Part shown: positions 12,156 to 22,573 of the stretch, piece after piece
Layout: each line of letters opens with the position of its first letter
Numbering within the stretch: the first letter of the stretch is position 1
NCBI GenBank assembly: GCA_022453515.1
Contig: JAJNNY010000004.1
Coordinates: 558,001-622,000, forward strand
Direction: 5' to 3'
Length of the DNA: 64,000 nucleotides
Source of the DNA: Astrocystis sublimbata
Taxonomy: Eukaryota > Ascomycota > Sordariomycetes > Xylariales > Xylariaceae
Notes under the pieces: generated by a model
What the model was told of the DNA's origin: nothing
Database searches by the model: none
What the model saw: only the letters and a program-made list of their open reading frames with translations
Made by a program: the position numbers and the translations under genes

Positions 12156-12810
12156 AAATTTTCAAGGGACGGCCCACATGATCCGGTGCCGCTAGTTCAG
12201 GTAGGGTTGGATTGCAACTATAATCCCTGTCCATGAAAGAGCGACGTGCATGGGAGAGCTCCCATACCACCCCTCCCATAGCTTATCATCGCCTCTTCTA
12301 CCTTCATGCTAGAGAACCCTTATTGGACGTGTAAACAATATGGCCAGAGTATACGAACAAAAACTATCAATTTAATAGGCAATTTCGGCTTATGGAAAGA
12401 TGTGCTTTGTGTCATGTGTCAACTTCTCTAGCCGGCAACGGGTGAAGACTTTAGCACACGCAATGCAAAAACCCCCTCAATTTGTATGTGGATTCCTCGA
12501 ACCGGGATCATCTCGTTTGGGGCATTGGCGTTCTTCCGGAGGCTTGGGTGGATGGGCCCCTTGGCTTTAGACTGGATTGCCAGTCGGTTAGAGTGTCTAG
12601 ATCGTGTCGAGCGTGTCAGCCGTTGCTTTTTTGTCTGGTGAGATGGACTGGGAAGCTGTTCGGCTATGCCCGTGGCTGTCCAGTGGTCCGTATCCCATTC
12701 CTAGGTCTTTAAATACCACCCTGTGCCCCAGGTCTCTCCACCTTGACGACCCTGGTGCTCAACTTGGTTTCCTCACACAATATTATCTCTGTCTACCCGA
12801 CTCTTACACA

Positions 12811-14726
12811 ATGAGGAGTCCCTTCAAGGCCGTTATTACCCAGCAGAAGCCTGTGGTCGAGGATGAGGCACCACGACCAGATGACAAAGAGGCTGTCGGT
12901 GCTGATGTCAAGGAGCCTGGTGTAACGTCCGAACGGCCGCCATCTAGCGGCACAGATTCAGATGATGATTCTATCAACAAGGATGCCCAGGCCGGTGTAC
13001 AGAAGATTGAAGCAATTACCAAGGTTTGGTCAACTCGTGACCTGTACATCGCCTATGTCATGTATGCAGTGCCGATGATCAACCCTTATAAGCAAAACGC
13101 TAACAATTACGCAGGATCTGGATCATCTACTTCGTCGACGCCCTGCAACAGGGTATGGGGTTCTTGCTGAACCCCTATGTTACCAGTGCTTTCCAGGAGC
13201 ACTCCTTGACGGCTACCACAGGCGTTGCGGCCAACATCATCGGTGGTGTATCCACCCTCGCCATAGCGAAGATTCTCGATGTTTGGGGTCGCCCACAGGG
13301 ATATCTCCTGACCATGTGCCTTATGATTATCGGGCTTATCCTCATGGCTGCCTGTAACAATGTACAGACTTACGCCGCGGCACAAATCTTCTACTGGGTT
13401 GGGTATGAACCAGATACTTGATTTCCCCAGACTATAGGTCATTGGCTAACATGGTATTGTGCTAGATATACCGGTATCTCTTATACTACGACTGTCTTCA
13501 TTGCGGACACATCTGCTCTCAAGAACCGAGGTCTGGTGCTCGCCTACACGAGCTCGCCCTACATCCTCACTGTCTGGGCGACCGGTCCTCTCGCCCAGAG
13601 CGTCCTCAACGGTGTTGGCTGGAGATGGGGTTTCGGTATTTTCGCCATTGTCACCCCTTTCGTCTGCCTGCCTCTCTACTTCCTGTTCATGTACAACCAG
13701 CGTAAGGCCGAGAAGATGGGGCTTCTTGTGCGCGAGAAGAGCGGCCGCAACATCTTGCAGTCCATCAACTACTACTTCTGGGAGTTTGACATCATCTGCC
13801 TCATCCTGCTGTCGGCAGGCTTCACACTCTTCCTTCTCCCCTTCAGCATTTACTCGTTCCAGACGTATGGTTGGGCCGACAGGCTTACCATTGGATTGCT
13901 CATTGGTGGCATCGCTTCCCTCGCCCTTGCCGTCGTCTGGGAGAAGTACTGGGCCCCTGTCAAGTACATGCCGTGGGAGATTCTCAAGGATCGCACGGTC
14001 CTCGGAGCTTGCGTGCTCGCTGCCGTCTTGTTCGTTGAGTTCTACATCTGGACAGCCTACTTCAGCTCTTTCCTGCAAGTCGTGCTTAGACTACAGGTGT
14101 GGCAGGTCGGTTACATCGGCAACATCTACAGTCTGGGATCTTGCCTATTCTCCATCCCTGTGGGTATCGCTATCCGGAAGACCGGACGCTTCAAGTGGAC
14201 TGCCCTGTACTTTGGTGTTCCGGTGACAATCCTTGCCATCGGTCTGCTCATTCACTTCCGCCATGCCGGAACTGCTCTGGGTTGGATCATCTTCGCCGAG
14301 ATCATCTACGCCTTCGGCGGTGGCACTTGCGTCATCGCGGAACAGGTCGCCGTCATGGCCGCTGCGGCGCATCAACAGGTCGCTGTCGTGCTCGCCGTCG
14401 AGAGCATGTTTGCTAGCGTTGGTGGCGGCATCGGTGGTACCGTCGCCGGTGCCATCTGGACTGGTGTCTTCCCTGTCAAGCTCCAAGAGTACCTGCCGGC
14501 GGAGAACAAGGCCGACTTCGCCACCATTTACGGCGACCTGACGGCTCAGATCTCGTACCCCATAGGCTCGCCCGTGCACGACGCCATCATCCACGCCTAC
14601 GACGATGCCCTCCGCAACATGTTCATCGCTGCGACGGCCATCACCGTCATCGGCCTTGCTGCTGTCTTCGCCTGGCGCGACATCAAGCTCAAGGACTTTA
14701 AACAGACCAAGGGCAATGTCATTTAG
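12811..14726 (+). CDS. Siderophore-iron transporter, MFS family (MirB/Sit1-like)
   Basis: A plasma-membrane proton symporter of the major facilitator superfamily that imports ferric siderophores. Three exons (12811-13061, 13115-13402, 13466-14726) give 599 residues. An acidic hydrophilic N-terminus of about 80 residues ends in KIEAITKVWSTRDL, the conserved lead-in of fungal siderophore transporters. It is followed by about 14 membrane spans with WIIYFVDALQQGMGF in span 1, GRPQGYLL between spans 2 and 3, and ISYTTTVFIADTSALKNRGL around span 4. Length and topology fit the family. Substrate (triacetylfusarinine, ferricrocin, coprogen or a foreign siderophore) cannot be read from sequence. Three GATCTGATAA sites upstream fit iron-repressed expression. 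No siderophore synthetase is in the window. Confidence 0.93.
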
Positions 14727-15423
14727 ATGAGTTCCTCAATCAAAATATCGGTGGGCCCATGTAGGGTTTGGTGTTGGGCTGTGGGATAGGTGGACAGGTT
14801 GTTTTTGCGTGATGATACCAAGGTTGGGGCTGGATAGGGAAAAATGCGGCAGATGGGAAGAGACATTTGCTACTTATACAAGCTGGTCTTTCCGATATGG
14901 ATCGGAAGTAATAGTTAAATATATATAATAATCTACATTCGTTACGAATCAAACGCCACGCCTGGTTTATGAGTATAAAGGGTGCAAATCAAGGTAAGAG
15001 CCCTTTGATTTTTAACCTTTTTGTTTGCTTTTATTTCAGCATTGCATTCTGTTGGGGTTTTCGGGACTGGATAGTGATGGCTGAATGTGCCTTCTACAGA
15101 GTAGTCCGACCACTACTGTACTATACTTATCTCAACCTCCGGGGAGTGATTGCGGGGCTTCCAGCGGCTTTAGCGAACCTCCCTCGCCTCCAGCCATTCG
15201 CTCCATCCCATTGTAAATACAATACCTACTTACTTAGACCTAAGCACAAGCCATACATGATTCTTCGATACAATCGCATCTGAAAACTCGCCAGTGCTAA
15301 GAGAGGATCCATGGTTCTTCTAATACCCACACTCTTTTGACTTCATGTGCAGACGCTTGCGGAACACACTGTACAGTACTGTGCGGACCTAGCAAACACC
15401 ATAGAAGGTTGCGTCAGCCCAAG
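14727..15423. other. Intergenic spacer between transporter and med18
   Basis: About 700 bp, AT-rich near 14910-14940 where the transporter transcript probably ends. It should also contain the med18 promoter. No gene or repeat was recognised. Confidence 0.5.
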
Positions 15424-16264
15424 ATGCATGAACTCTTCCTCACAGCGACTGTGAAGCAAGACGACTTTGACACAGCATGCGCCGTGCTTCAAGGGCTCTC
15501 GTGGATGGAGGCGCGACGGACCGTTCACCGAGTGCTGTACTTTTCGGGGCAGCCACAGCCTAAAGGTCTATCGGGCGCGCCGCCGCCGCTGAGCGTGCTG
15601 CCGCGCACCGCCCAGCCGCTCTGGTCTGAACTTCACAAGCAGCTCTTGCGCTCGTCATACGTGCTGCAGGCCGCGTACGAGGTATCTCCCGAGGCGGATT
15701 TCGGGAAGGACACGCCGATGGACTTCGCCCGACTCCCTGCTACCCTCCGCTGGACGGAGCTTCCTGATCCCCTCAGAGACTCCCCTATCACCTCGAGGAA
15801 GAAGATCGAGGTCCCGTTTCTGAATAGCTTGCCGAGGATCTTGATGGACAATAAGCAGGGGTATGTTTTCGACTGTCCGAGTCAACACCACGCTATGGGC
15901 ACTGCTGAACAAGGACAGGTACACAAACGAGCTGATACACGAGAGCTACTCCTTTCATCAAGGGAATCTTGAGATCGCGCTGAGCAGATACTACCACCTC
16001 CCAGAGTCACCAAATCGCCCCATCCAACACCTGCCGGCGTGGAATGACCTGCGGCCTGTCGACACTGCGCAGAAGTGGGTGCTCAACATCAAGCTGAACG
16101 TCGCCGAGGACGGTCAGCCTGAGAAGCTTGCCAAGGCCAATGAAGAGCTCATGCGCAACAAGGGCGAGTTTGACAAGCTGTTCGACTTCAAGGTCATTGA
16201 TCGTCGCGTCTTCGATACGCGCATCGCCCCGCCGGTGGTGGTCCCTGGCCGTGGACCTCCATGA
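15424..16264 (+). CDS. Mediator complex head subunit Med18 (Srb5)
   Basis: A subunit of the Mediator head module that links transcription activators to RNA polymerase II in the nucleus. Two exons (15424-15860 and 15919-16264) give 260 residues; the 58-bp intron (GTATGT...GACAG) splits a glycine codon. The start MHELFLTATV matches the opening beta strand of the family. Other family signatures are RRTVHRVLYFSG, SYVLQAAYEV, LRWTELPDPL, and after the intron the helix-strand ELIHESYSFHQGNLEIALSR. The C-terminus includes WVLNIKLNVAED and the ending DFKVIDRRVFDTRI, as in fungal Med18. An upstream in-frame extension from 15337 is open but does not resemble the family, so the ATG at 15424 is preferred. 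Confidence 0.9.
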
Positions 16265-18443
16265 GAGGTATGTAGTATCCTGAAAGAAATGTATAGATAG
16301 TAGGTAGGACCGGTTGCACCAGGCCGGAGGATGGGTCGGACAAAAGCGGTGGTGATTTCGTTCCTAATACCCTGCTCATGCTTCCCAACACGGACATCAT
16401 GGTCAGACATTTCAAGATGAGTATAGAGGTCATGCTGAGTCTGTGATTAAGATTGAACGTTGAACGCGATTCAAATGTCCATCGATTGTCGGTATCAAAG
16501 ATCTATCTAGCCTACATGTTTGGTGAACGGAAGTAAAAGCAAACCCTGAGTGAGAATTGGGCGTTCAATATGAGCCGCACAGGATAACGAAGCGCCACAA
16601 ATGGAGCAAGTACAAGAAGATTGCGGTCATGGTGCTTCTTTTGGGAATACTGCCAGAGCCTCGTGTCGGAATTGCTTTGGAGAACACCGCAACCCTCAAT
16701 TATTGACTTCATCATGGCCAGTAGTCAGCCAAGCTATAGAGACACAGTTTTGAGTTCCCTTCAGCACAATGCTCGGCTCTGTACAAGCTTCGTGTTTAGG
16801 CTTGGCTAGCCACTTCACTTCGAGAGCTGCCTTAATTGCCATGCTGTATCACCCCAGTCAATGAAAATGACCACTTGCATCAACACTGCCACACACTCTT
16901 GCATTTTTCGCAGGTAGCCCCCACGAAAATCAGATGCAGGCTGTCAGGTTGCCCAACAGGATGATGCCATACTTTCGGTGATGTTTGTGGCTTGGCACTG
17001 CATGCACTTTGCGTGGCATTGCCCAATCATTGATTGCCCTGTGTGAGTTCGACTTGCGCCCTTCGGGCTCTGGAACGGGCCGCAGAGGTCCGAAGGGAAA
17101 TCATCAGCGAAGCACGATGTCGTTTGTTAATGAAACGAGACAGTTATAGTCTAGGATCGACCTAATTTGTTGGATTGGTAACTTAGTATTTCAGCAACCT
17201 GTGCTCATAAGTTTGAATCTAGTTCTTTTTAAGAGTGACGAATTGTTAGTTGAAGGGAAATGAGTTGGTTTCAAGTTCTTGCTGCACTGCGCCACCATGT
17301 TGCGGCCTTGTTTGCAGGCTGCTGCATCGGGATATGTAGTACTTAAGTACTTAGTTATACAATTTGCATTTACTCAAGTTGCATGGTAGGACACCTCCGT
17401 GTTAGGCGTCATTTTGGAGCCGGGCGCCTCAACTGCGACAATGAGAATCACCGAAGCATACACAACTCTTTAAACTCTAGCATAATTATCGACTCGCAGA
17501 TCGCCTCCTAGGACATCGCTGTCTCAAGTTAGGCGCTGAGAGGTGCCACGCGCTTATTGATAGGAGGACGAAGCGCGGAGACCTGGTGTGGGTGACATTC
17601 GCGAATGCTGCCAAGGTTGGGCGGTCTCCTTTCAGCTCGATCGATAAGATCACCAGGGTAATTGCAGGGGCTCATTATGGCCTACGCCACAGAATAACGC
17701 ACCAACATAGGCCCATAGGTACTCACGGCTGGGGGCATGGTCGTAACCAACATGAGATATCCCATTCAAGAGTCGAAAAGACACCCCCCTAAGATCAATA
17801 TGGTGCGATATGTTTGTGACATTCCCAACCAAAAGCGTTAGTGACCGCAAGTTGCAACAAGAAGATGTAGTTTGGCCAGATCAAGATACAGACCTAAATA
17901 CACTAAATCCTGGATCACGTCCCATGCCAGGTTTGCAGGAGTCAAGCAGACCCCCCAGATGTCCTTCAAAATAGGAGAGATTGTTGTTGCGAAGGCTTGT
18001 TGCTGCGTTTGCCCTCTTTCATTAGGTCATGAGATACCAATCCTCTCAGAACCATCGATCGCCGATTCTCAGCCGTCGAGTGATGGCCGAAGGCTGAGAG
18101 GAAGCTCAATATACGCATGGAGGCAGGCATCCATCCGGCTCTACATGCGATTTGAGAAGCACAACTGGCGGCAAACTGCAGAAAGCAGACACACCTAAAC
18201 CAGGCTAGGCGTGGCGTACTGACTCTGGCAGCATTGGTCTCTGGCACTGCAAAGTGGCGGTCTCATGGCGTAGTATCGGCCCAATCCCTTGACAGTGATA
18301 GGTCGATGCCTGCAGGCTTGCCCTAACTGCATCTTGAAGCATGTGTGCCTAGCCAATTTGTATATAATGATGGACGGGACACCTTCCATGTTGCGGCCGC
18401 CCCGTTGACCTGGGGATGACAACACAAAGTGCCAACCGACAAA
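16265..18443. other. Gene-free spacer
   Basis: About 2.2 kb with no supported coding region on either strand. Short open frames (for example 16512-16715 minus, 17966-18247 minus) lack motifs and plausible splice partners. There is an 8-base inverted repeat (CCCTTCGG / CCGAAGGG) around 17058-17100. No RNA gene was recognised. Confidence 0.45.
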
Positions 18444-21400
18444 ATGAGTTTCGGTTTCAGTGTTGGTGATTTCCTTGCTGTTTATGAGCTCATCAGCAAG
18501 GTTTATCAGGAATTCACTGATGCCCCAAAGCATTTTCATCAAATTTCCAAGGAGTGGGTTACTCTCCTTTACGCACATGCGAATAGAGCACTGACATGTC
18601 GCTTTCCGCAGACTCAGATGTGTCGAAAAAGCCGTCCGCCCCATCGAGAATTTGTCCACTGGGGACCTCTCACCCGAGCAGCAGGAGAAACTGACCGATA
18701 TTCAAGAGCTTTGCCAATCAACTGTGAAAGATACCCAAGAATTGGTGGACGACTTTCGCGAATGCTTGGACACACAGGAGACCAATACCAGACAGGGAAA
18801 ATTGGGTGTGTGGCAGCGATCCGAAGGATTTCTTGCCCGCATTCGTGGTAGGGGACCGAAACATCAATCAACCCTACCTTCAGGAGACTTATGCATCAAG
18901 AAGGAGATGAGAAAAATATGGAAGCGAGTACAGTTTGATTCTGCCGATGTCAGCGCAATTCGCAGTCGGATGACTCTATGCATTACATTATCTGGTGAAT
19001 TTTCCCAAAATCTCAAGGAACACAAAGAAGACAAGCGCCGCCTCCAACAGAAGAAGCAAGAAATACTTAAATGGCTTACCCCAATCTGCTATGATGGCCA
19101 ACAGTCAGACTTCATCCGCCAGCGCCAGGAAGGTACAGGCCAGTGGCTGCTCGACTCGCGCGAATATCGACATTGGGTCGAGACGAAAAAGGAAGCATTG
19201 TTCTGTCCTGGCATCCCGGGGGCAGGTAAAACAATCATCACATCCATTGTCATAGATGATCTGAAGCGTCTCCAGCGTGCTGATGCATCGATTGGAATTT
19301 GTTACGTATATCTCAATTTTCGGCAGAAAGACGAGCAAAAGCTGGAGCATCTCCTATCCAGTCTTATCAAGCAACTGGCGCAAACACAACCCGGCCTTTG
19401 TGCGAAGGTGGAATCTCTTCACATCCCAGCTGAGGAGAAAACAAGGCCATCTATTACTCAACTTGTTCAGGCGTCTTGTGCTGTAGTAAGAGACTTTTCC
19501 AGAACTTTTATCGTTGTCGATGCTCTTGATGAGTGTCAGGCAAACGGCTGTCGGGAGAGTTTCATATTGGAACTCTTGAAGTTTGTGTCCGATCTCGAAG
19601 CCAATGTATTCACAACTTCACGAGCTTTACCAGCTATCACAGCCATGTTCGAGCATGCAGCAAAAATAGAGATCCGCGCTAGCAATCACGATATTGCCAG
19701 ATACATCGATGGTAATTCGGCTCGCCTTCCAAACTTTGTTGCTCGAGATAGCGCGCTCCAGGCGGAAATCAAAGACACGATCGTGCGAGATGCCAAAGGA
19801 ATGTCAGTATATGCCTACCTCCGACTCAAAGCTTTAGTTCTTAAGTATTTATAGGTTTCTACTTGCACGACTGCACTTCGACTCCATCCACAACACGACT
19901 TCACGCAAGGGTGTTCGTCTTGCTCTCAGGAAATTCGCAAGAGGGTCAGATGCGTACGACAGTGCCTACGACGATGCAATGGCTCGGATCAAGGGTCAAC
20001 TTTCGTGTGTCGCGGATCTCGCTCTGCGAACTCTATTCTGGATTACCTATTCAGAGAGGTATTTGACTGCCCTCGAACTTCGACATGCGCTAGGCGTTGA
20101 GCCCGGGACAACTGAATTCGATGATGACAACCTCCCTGACCTTGACCTTGTGGTTTCTAGCTGCTGTGGGCTAGTCACAGTAGATGAGAAAAGAGATGTC
20201 ATACGACTGGTCCACTACACAACACAAGAGTACTTCGACCGCACTGGGGCGTCATGTTTTCCCAATGCGCAGCTTCAGATCACGCAGACTTGTCTTACAT
20301 ACCTTTCATTTGAAACCTTTGAAAGCGGACCATGTCCCAGCGAATCGAAGTATCAACAACGTGTGTCGACATTTCCTTTATATGAGTATGCAAGCAGATA
20401 TTGGGGAAAGCACGCATGTCTAGCCTCTGATGACCAAAGCTACTGCATCACATTCCTGAACGAGACCTCGAAAGTCGCAGCTTGCGCCCAATCACTTTTT
20501 AAACCTATTTACATAGATGAAAGAAGCGGCCGTCATGAAAGAGATGTGAACGGACTGCACCTCACTGCATTTTTTGGGCTTCTCGAGCTCATTAAGAGTC
20601 TCATTGAAAAGAATGACCCAAATCCACCAAGTCTCTATCGAGAAACGCCAGTATACTACGCAATCAGCCAAGGGCATGTGGAAGTGGTAAAGCTCTTTCT
20701 TGAGAAAGGCTTGGATGTTGACGCTACAGTTGGCTCCTGGCCTTTGTTAGTGATCGCTGTCGACTGCGAGCAAGAAGAAATCGTACATCTTTTACTCGGT
20801 AGAGGTGCTAATATCGAGGCGATGACTCTGGAAGATTGCGGAGGAAGATCAGAAGATACACAAGGAATGACAGCATTGGCATGCGCAGCTGACAATGAAG
20901 ACAAAGCCATGGTCCGTTTGCTTCTCCAAAGAGGCGCTAATATCGATGTGAAGTATGGTGCGTGGGATACATCACCGTTGTTCAAGGCCTGCTTATACAG
21001 GCGTATGGACATGGTTGATCTCCTTCTTGAACACAAGGCGGACGTGGATATCCTGGGCGGCTTTCATTATACGCCTTTAGGAATTGCTACCCAGCAGGGT
21101 CAAATGGACCTTTTTCGGCTACTTATCGCAAAAGGCGCCAACCCCGACATCGACCTGACCTATAGAAACCCTTTACAGATTATTCTGCACTCCATGGTTC
21201 CGGAATCCAGAAAAAAACTCAAAGTGAATCAAGGAGTATTTAGCGAATATAGCCTTAGGTCTCCTTGGTACACCTGGAATGATCCTACGGCAGTCATTGA
21301 TCGCTCAACCAAAATCGATATGATACGAATACTTCTCGACAAATGCTGTGACCTTAGTGCAGACGGGGCTGAAAGTTTTTCGCCCTTACATCTGGCCATC

Positions 21401-21966
21401 CACACAAATGACGAGGAAGTTGTGCGAATGCTTCTGGAAGATGACACCTATATGTCAGTTGAATCCAGGGTAATAAATGCGAACATTGGAGTTGATGTTC
21501 GAACGCCACTGATGGTGGCTGTCGACTACAGCGACGAAAAGAGTATGTACTCGTTTGAGCATTCCCTTTCCGGCAAGCCTGAGAAGCAATTGAGCAAATC
21601 CTTCACTCTATATTGCAATCGCTGACTCTAGTGGATGAAGTGGTGCGGCTGTTGCTCGAGTACGGCGCCGACGTCAATGCGTACGAGCACCATTACGCAT
21701 ATCCCGGGAAGACAGCCTTGATGCATGCTGTGGAGAACAACGATCGGGCCATGGCACAGCTGCTCATTGAAAAAGGTGCAGATTTCTATGCAAGAACCGC
21801 GAAGTATAAATCTAACTCCTGGACTGATGATCTGCCGAAAGTACTGGACGACCCCGACTTTTTCAAGAGGAATAGGCCACCATCTGTTCGAGAGTACATA
21901 TTTCGCGGGAGGGTTGACGAACCTTGGTTTCCCTATGATGATGATGAATATAGCATGTATGACTGA
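18444..21966 (+). CDS. NLR-like STAND protein: NACHT NTPase with C-terminal ankyrin repeats
   Basis: Fungal NLR-like proteins of this design are thought to sense non-self or effector signals and oligomerise on nucleotide binding. Four exons (18444-18553, 18612-19802, 19855-21542, 21632-21966) join in frame to 1107 residues. Without the 52-89 bp introns it would look like a broken gene. Residues 1 to about 190 form a helical N-terminal domain starting MSFGFSVGDFLAV, common in fungal NACHT proteins. The NTPase follows, with Walker A GIPGAGKT at 237-244 and Walker B-like VVDALDEC at 338-345. About nine ankyrin repeats occupy residues 665-1065 (units such as TPLGIATQQGQMDLFRLLI). The C-terminus is acidic and Tyr-rich. 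The ligand and the death-effector output are unknown. The first donor GTGGGT and the second donor GTCAGT are slightly weak. Confidence 0.85.
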
Positions 21967-22573
21967 TGTTATCTGATTGTACTAGGTATGCTGGAATAAT
22001 CACAAAAGATGATAAGGTAGTAAGTAGTAGGTAAGGTCCCAACTTAGCTTGGGAGCTTTGGACTACTTCATGAGTTACCTTATGACATGGTATTAAATCC
22101 AGGCTGATTGATTGGGTAAAACCCGTGGCTTTTCTGATTGATCTTGCCTCGGAACAGCTTAGCATCAATAGAAAAATAAAACTAGGAGATAGGTACATGT
22201 ATGTATACATGTATGTAGGTACTCGTATATGCTACATGTTGGTACATGTTGGAGGTAGTGCGACGAAGGGGCGCTTTCGGAAGCGCACTGCTGCAGTCTG
22301 CAGCGCGGGCGGGATGAGTTTTGAGTCACCCACCCCACCCCACCCCACCCCACCTCGCCCACCCCACCATCGGCCATCCCACCCTCTCTCAATCTTGCCA
22401 TAGATGCCTTCCCCAGCACGCCCAGATCATAAGCGCAAAGCCCAATTCTTCTGCCACAATCATTTTCGAAAGAAACCGCATGTGCAGCTGGGTTTCTCCT
22501 ACGGCCGCGATCCGCACCAGCAACCACTTTTGCCATCATCTCGTACCAATCCAGCCGCATCGAGTCCTCCATC
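21967..22573. other. Intergenic spacer with C-rich pentamer tract
   Basis: About 600 bp between the NLR-like gene and the tRNA-synthetase gene. It contains short ATGTATGTA-type repeats near 22195-22245 and a CACCC-repeat tract listed separately. It should hold the synthetase promoter. Confidence 0.5.
22328..22368. repeat. CACCC pentamer microsatellite (G-quadruplex-capable on the minus strand)
   Basis: An almost uninterrupted run of CACCC units about 200 bp upstream of the methionyl-tRNA synthetase ATG. On the minus strand this gives at least five GGGG/GGG runs separated by single T residues, a classical G-quadruplex pattern. It lies in the promoter or 5' leader. Confidence 0.7.

Larger units (their letters stand above)
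10135..12810. other. Long spacer upstream of the siderophore transporter
   Basis: About 2.7 kb with no supported gene between the divergent mrp10 and siderophore-transporter starts. It contains three exact GATCTGATAA words (listed separately). There is a perfect 9-bp stem with a 5-base loop at about 11905-11927 (GAGGGTCCG / CGGACCCTC), and a smaller 6-bp stem near 11648-11663. Open frames at 10810-11100 and 11225-11566 have no recognisable motifs. A TTTAAATA word at about 12708 is a possible core promoter for the transporter. Confidence 0.5.

Noticed and set aside
13446..14078. Minus-strand open frame of 210 codons
   Set aside because: Antisense shadow of the siderophore transporter's third exon, caused by its codon bias.
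18444..21966. NACHT-ankyrin gene as a frameshifted pseudogene
   Set aside because: Three apparent breaks (18554-18611, 19803-19854, 21543-21631) are each bounded by GT/AG with branch points and restore frame exactly.
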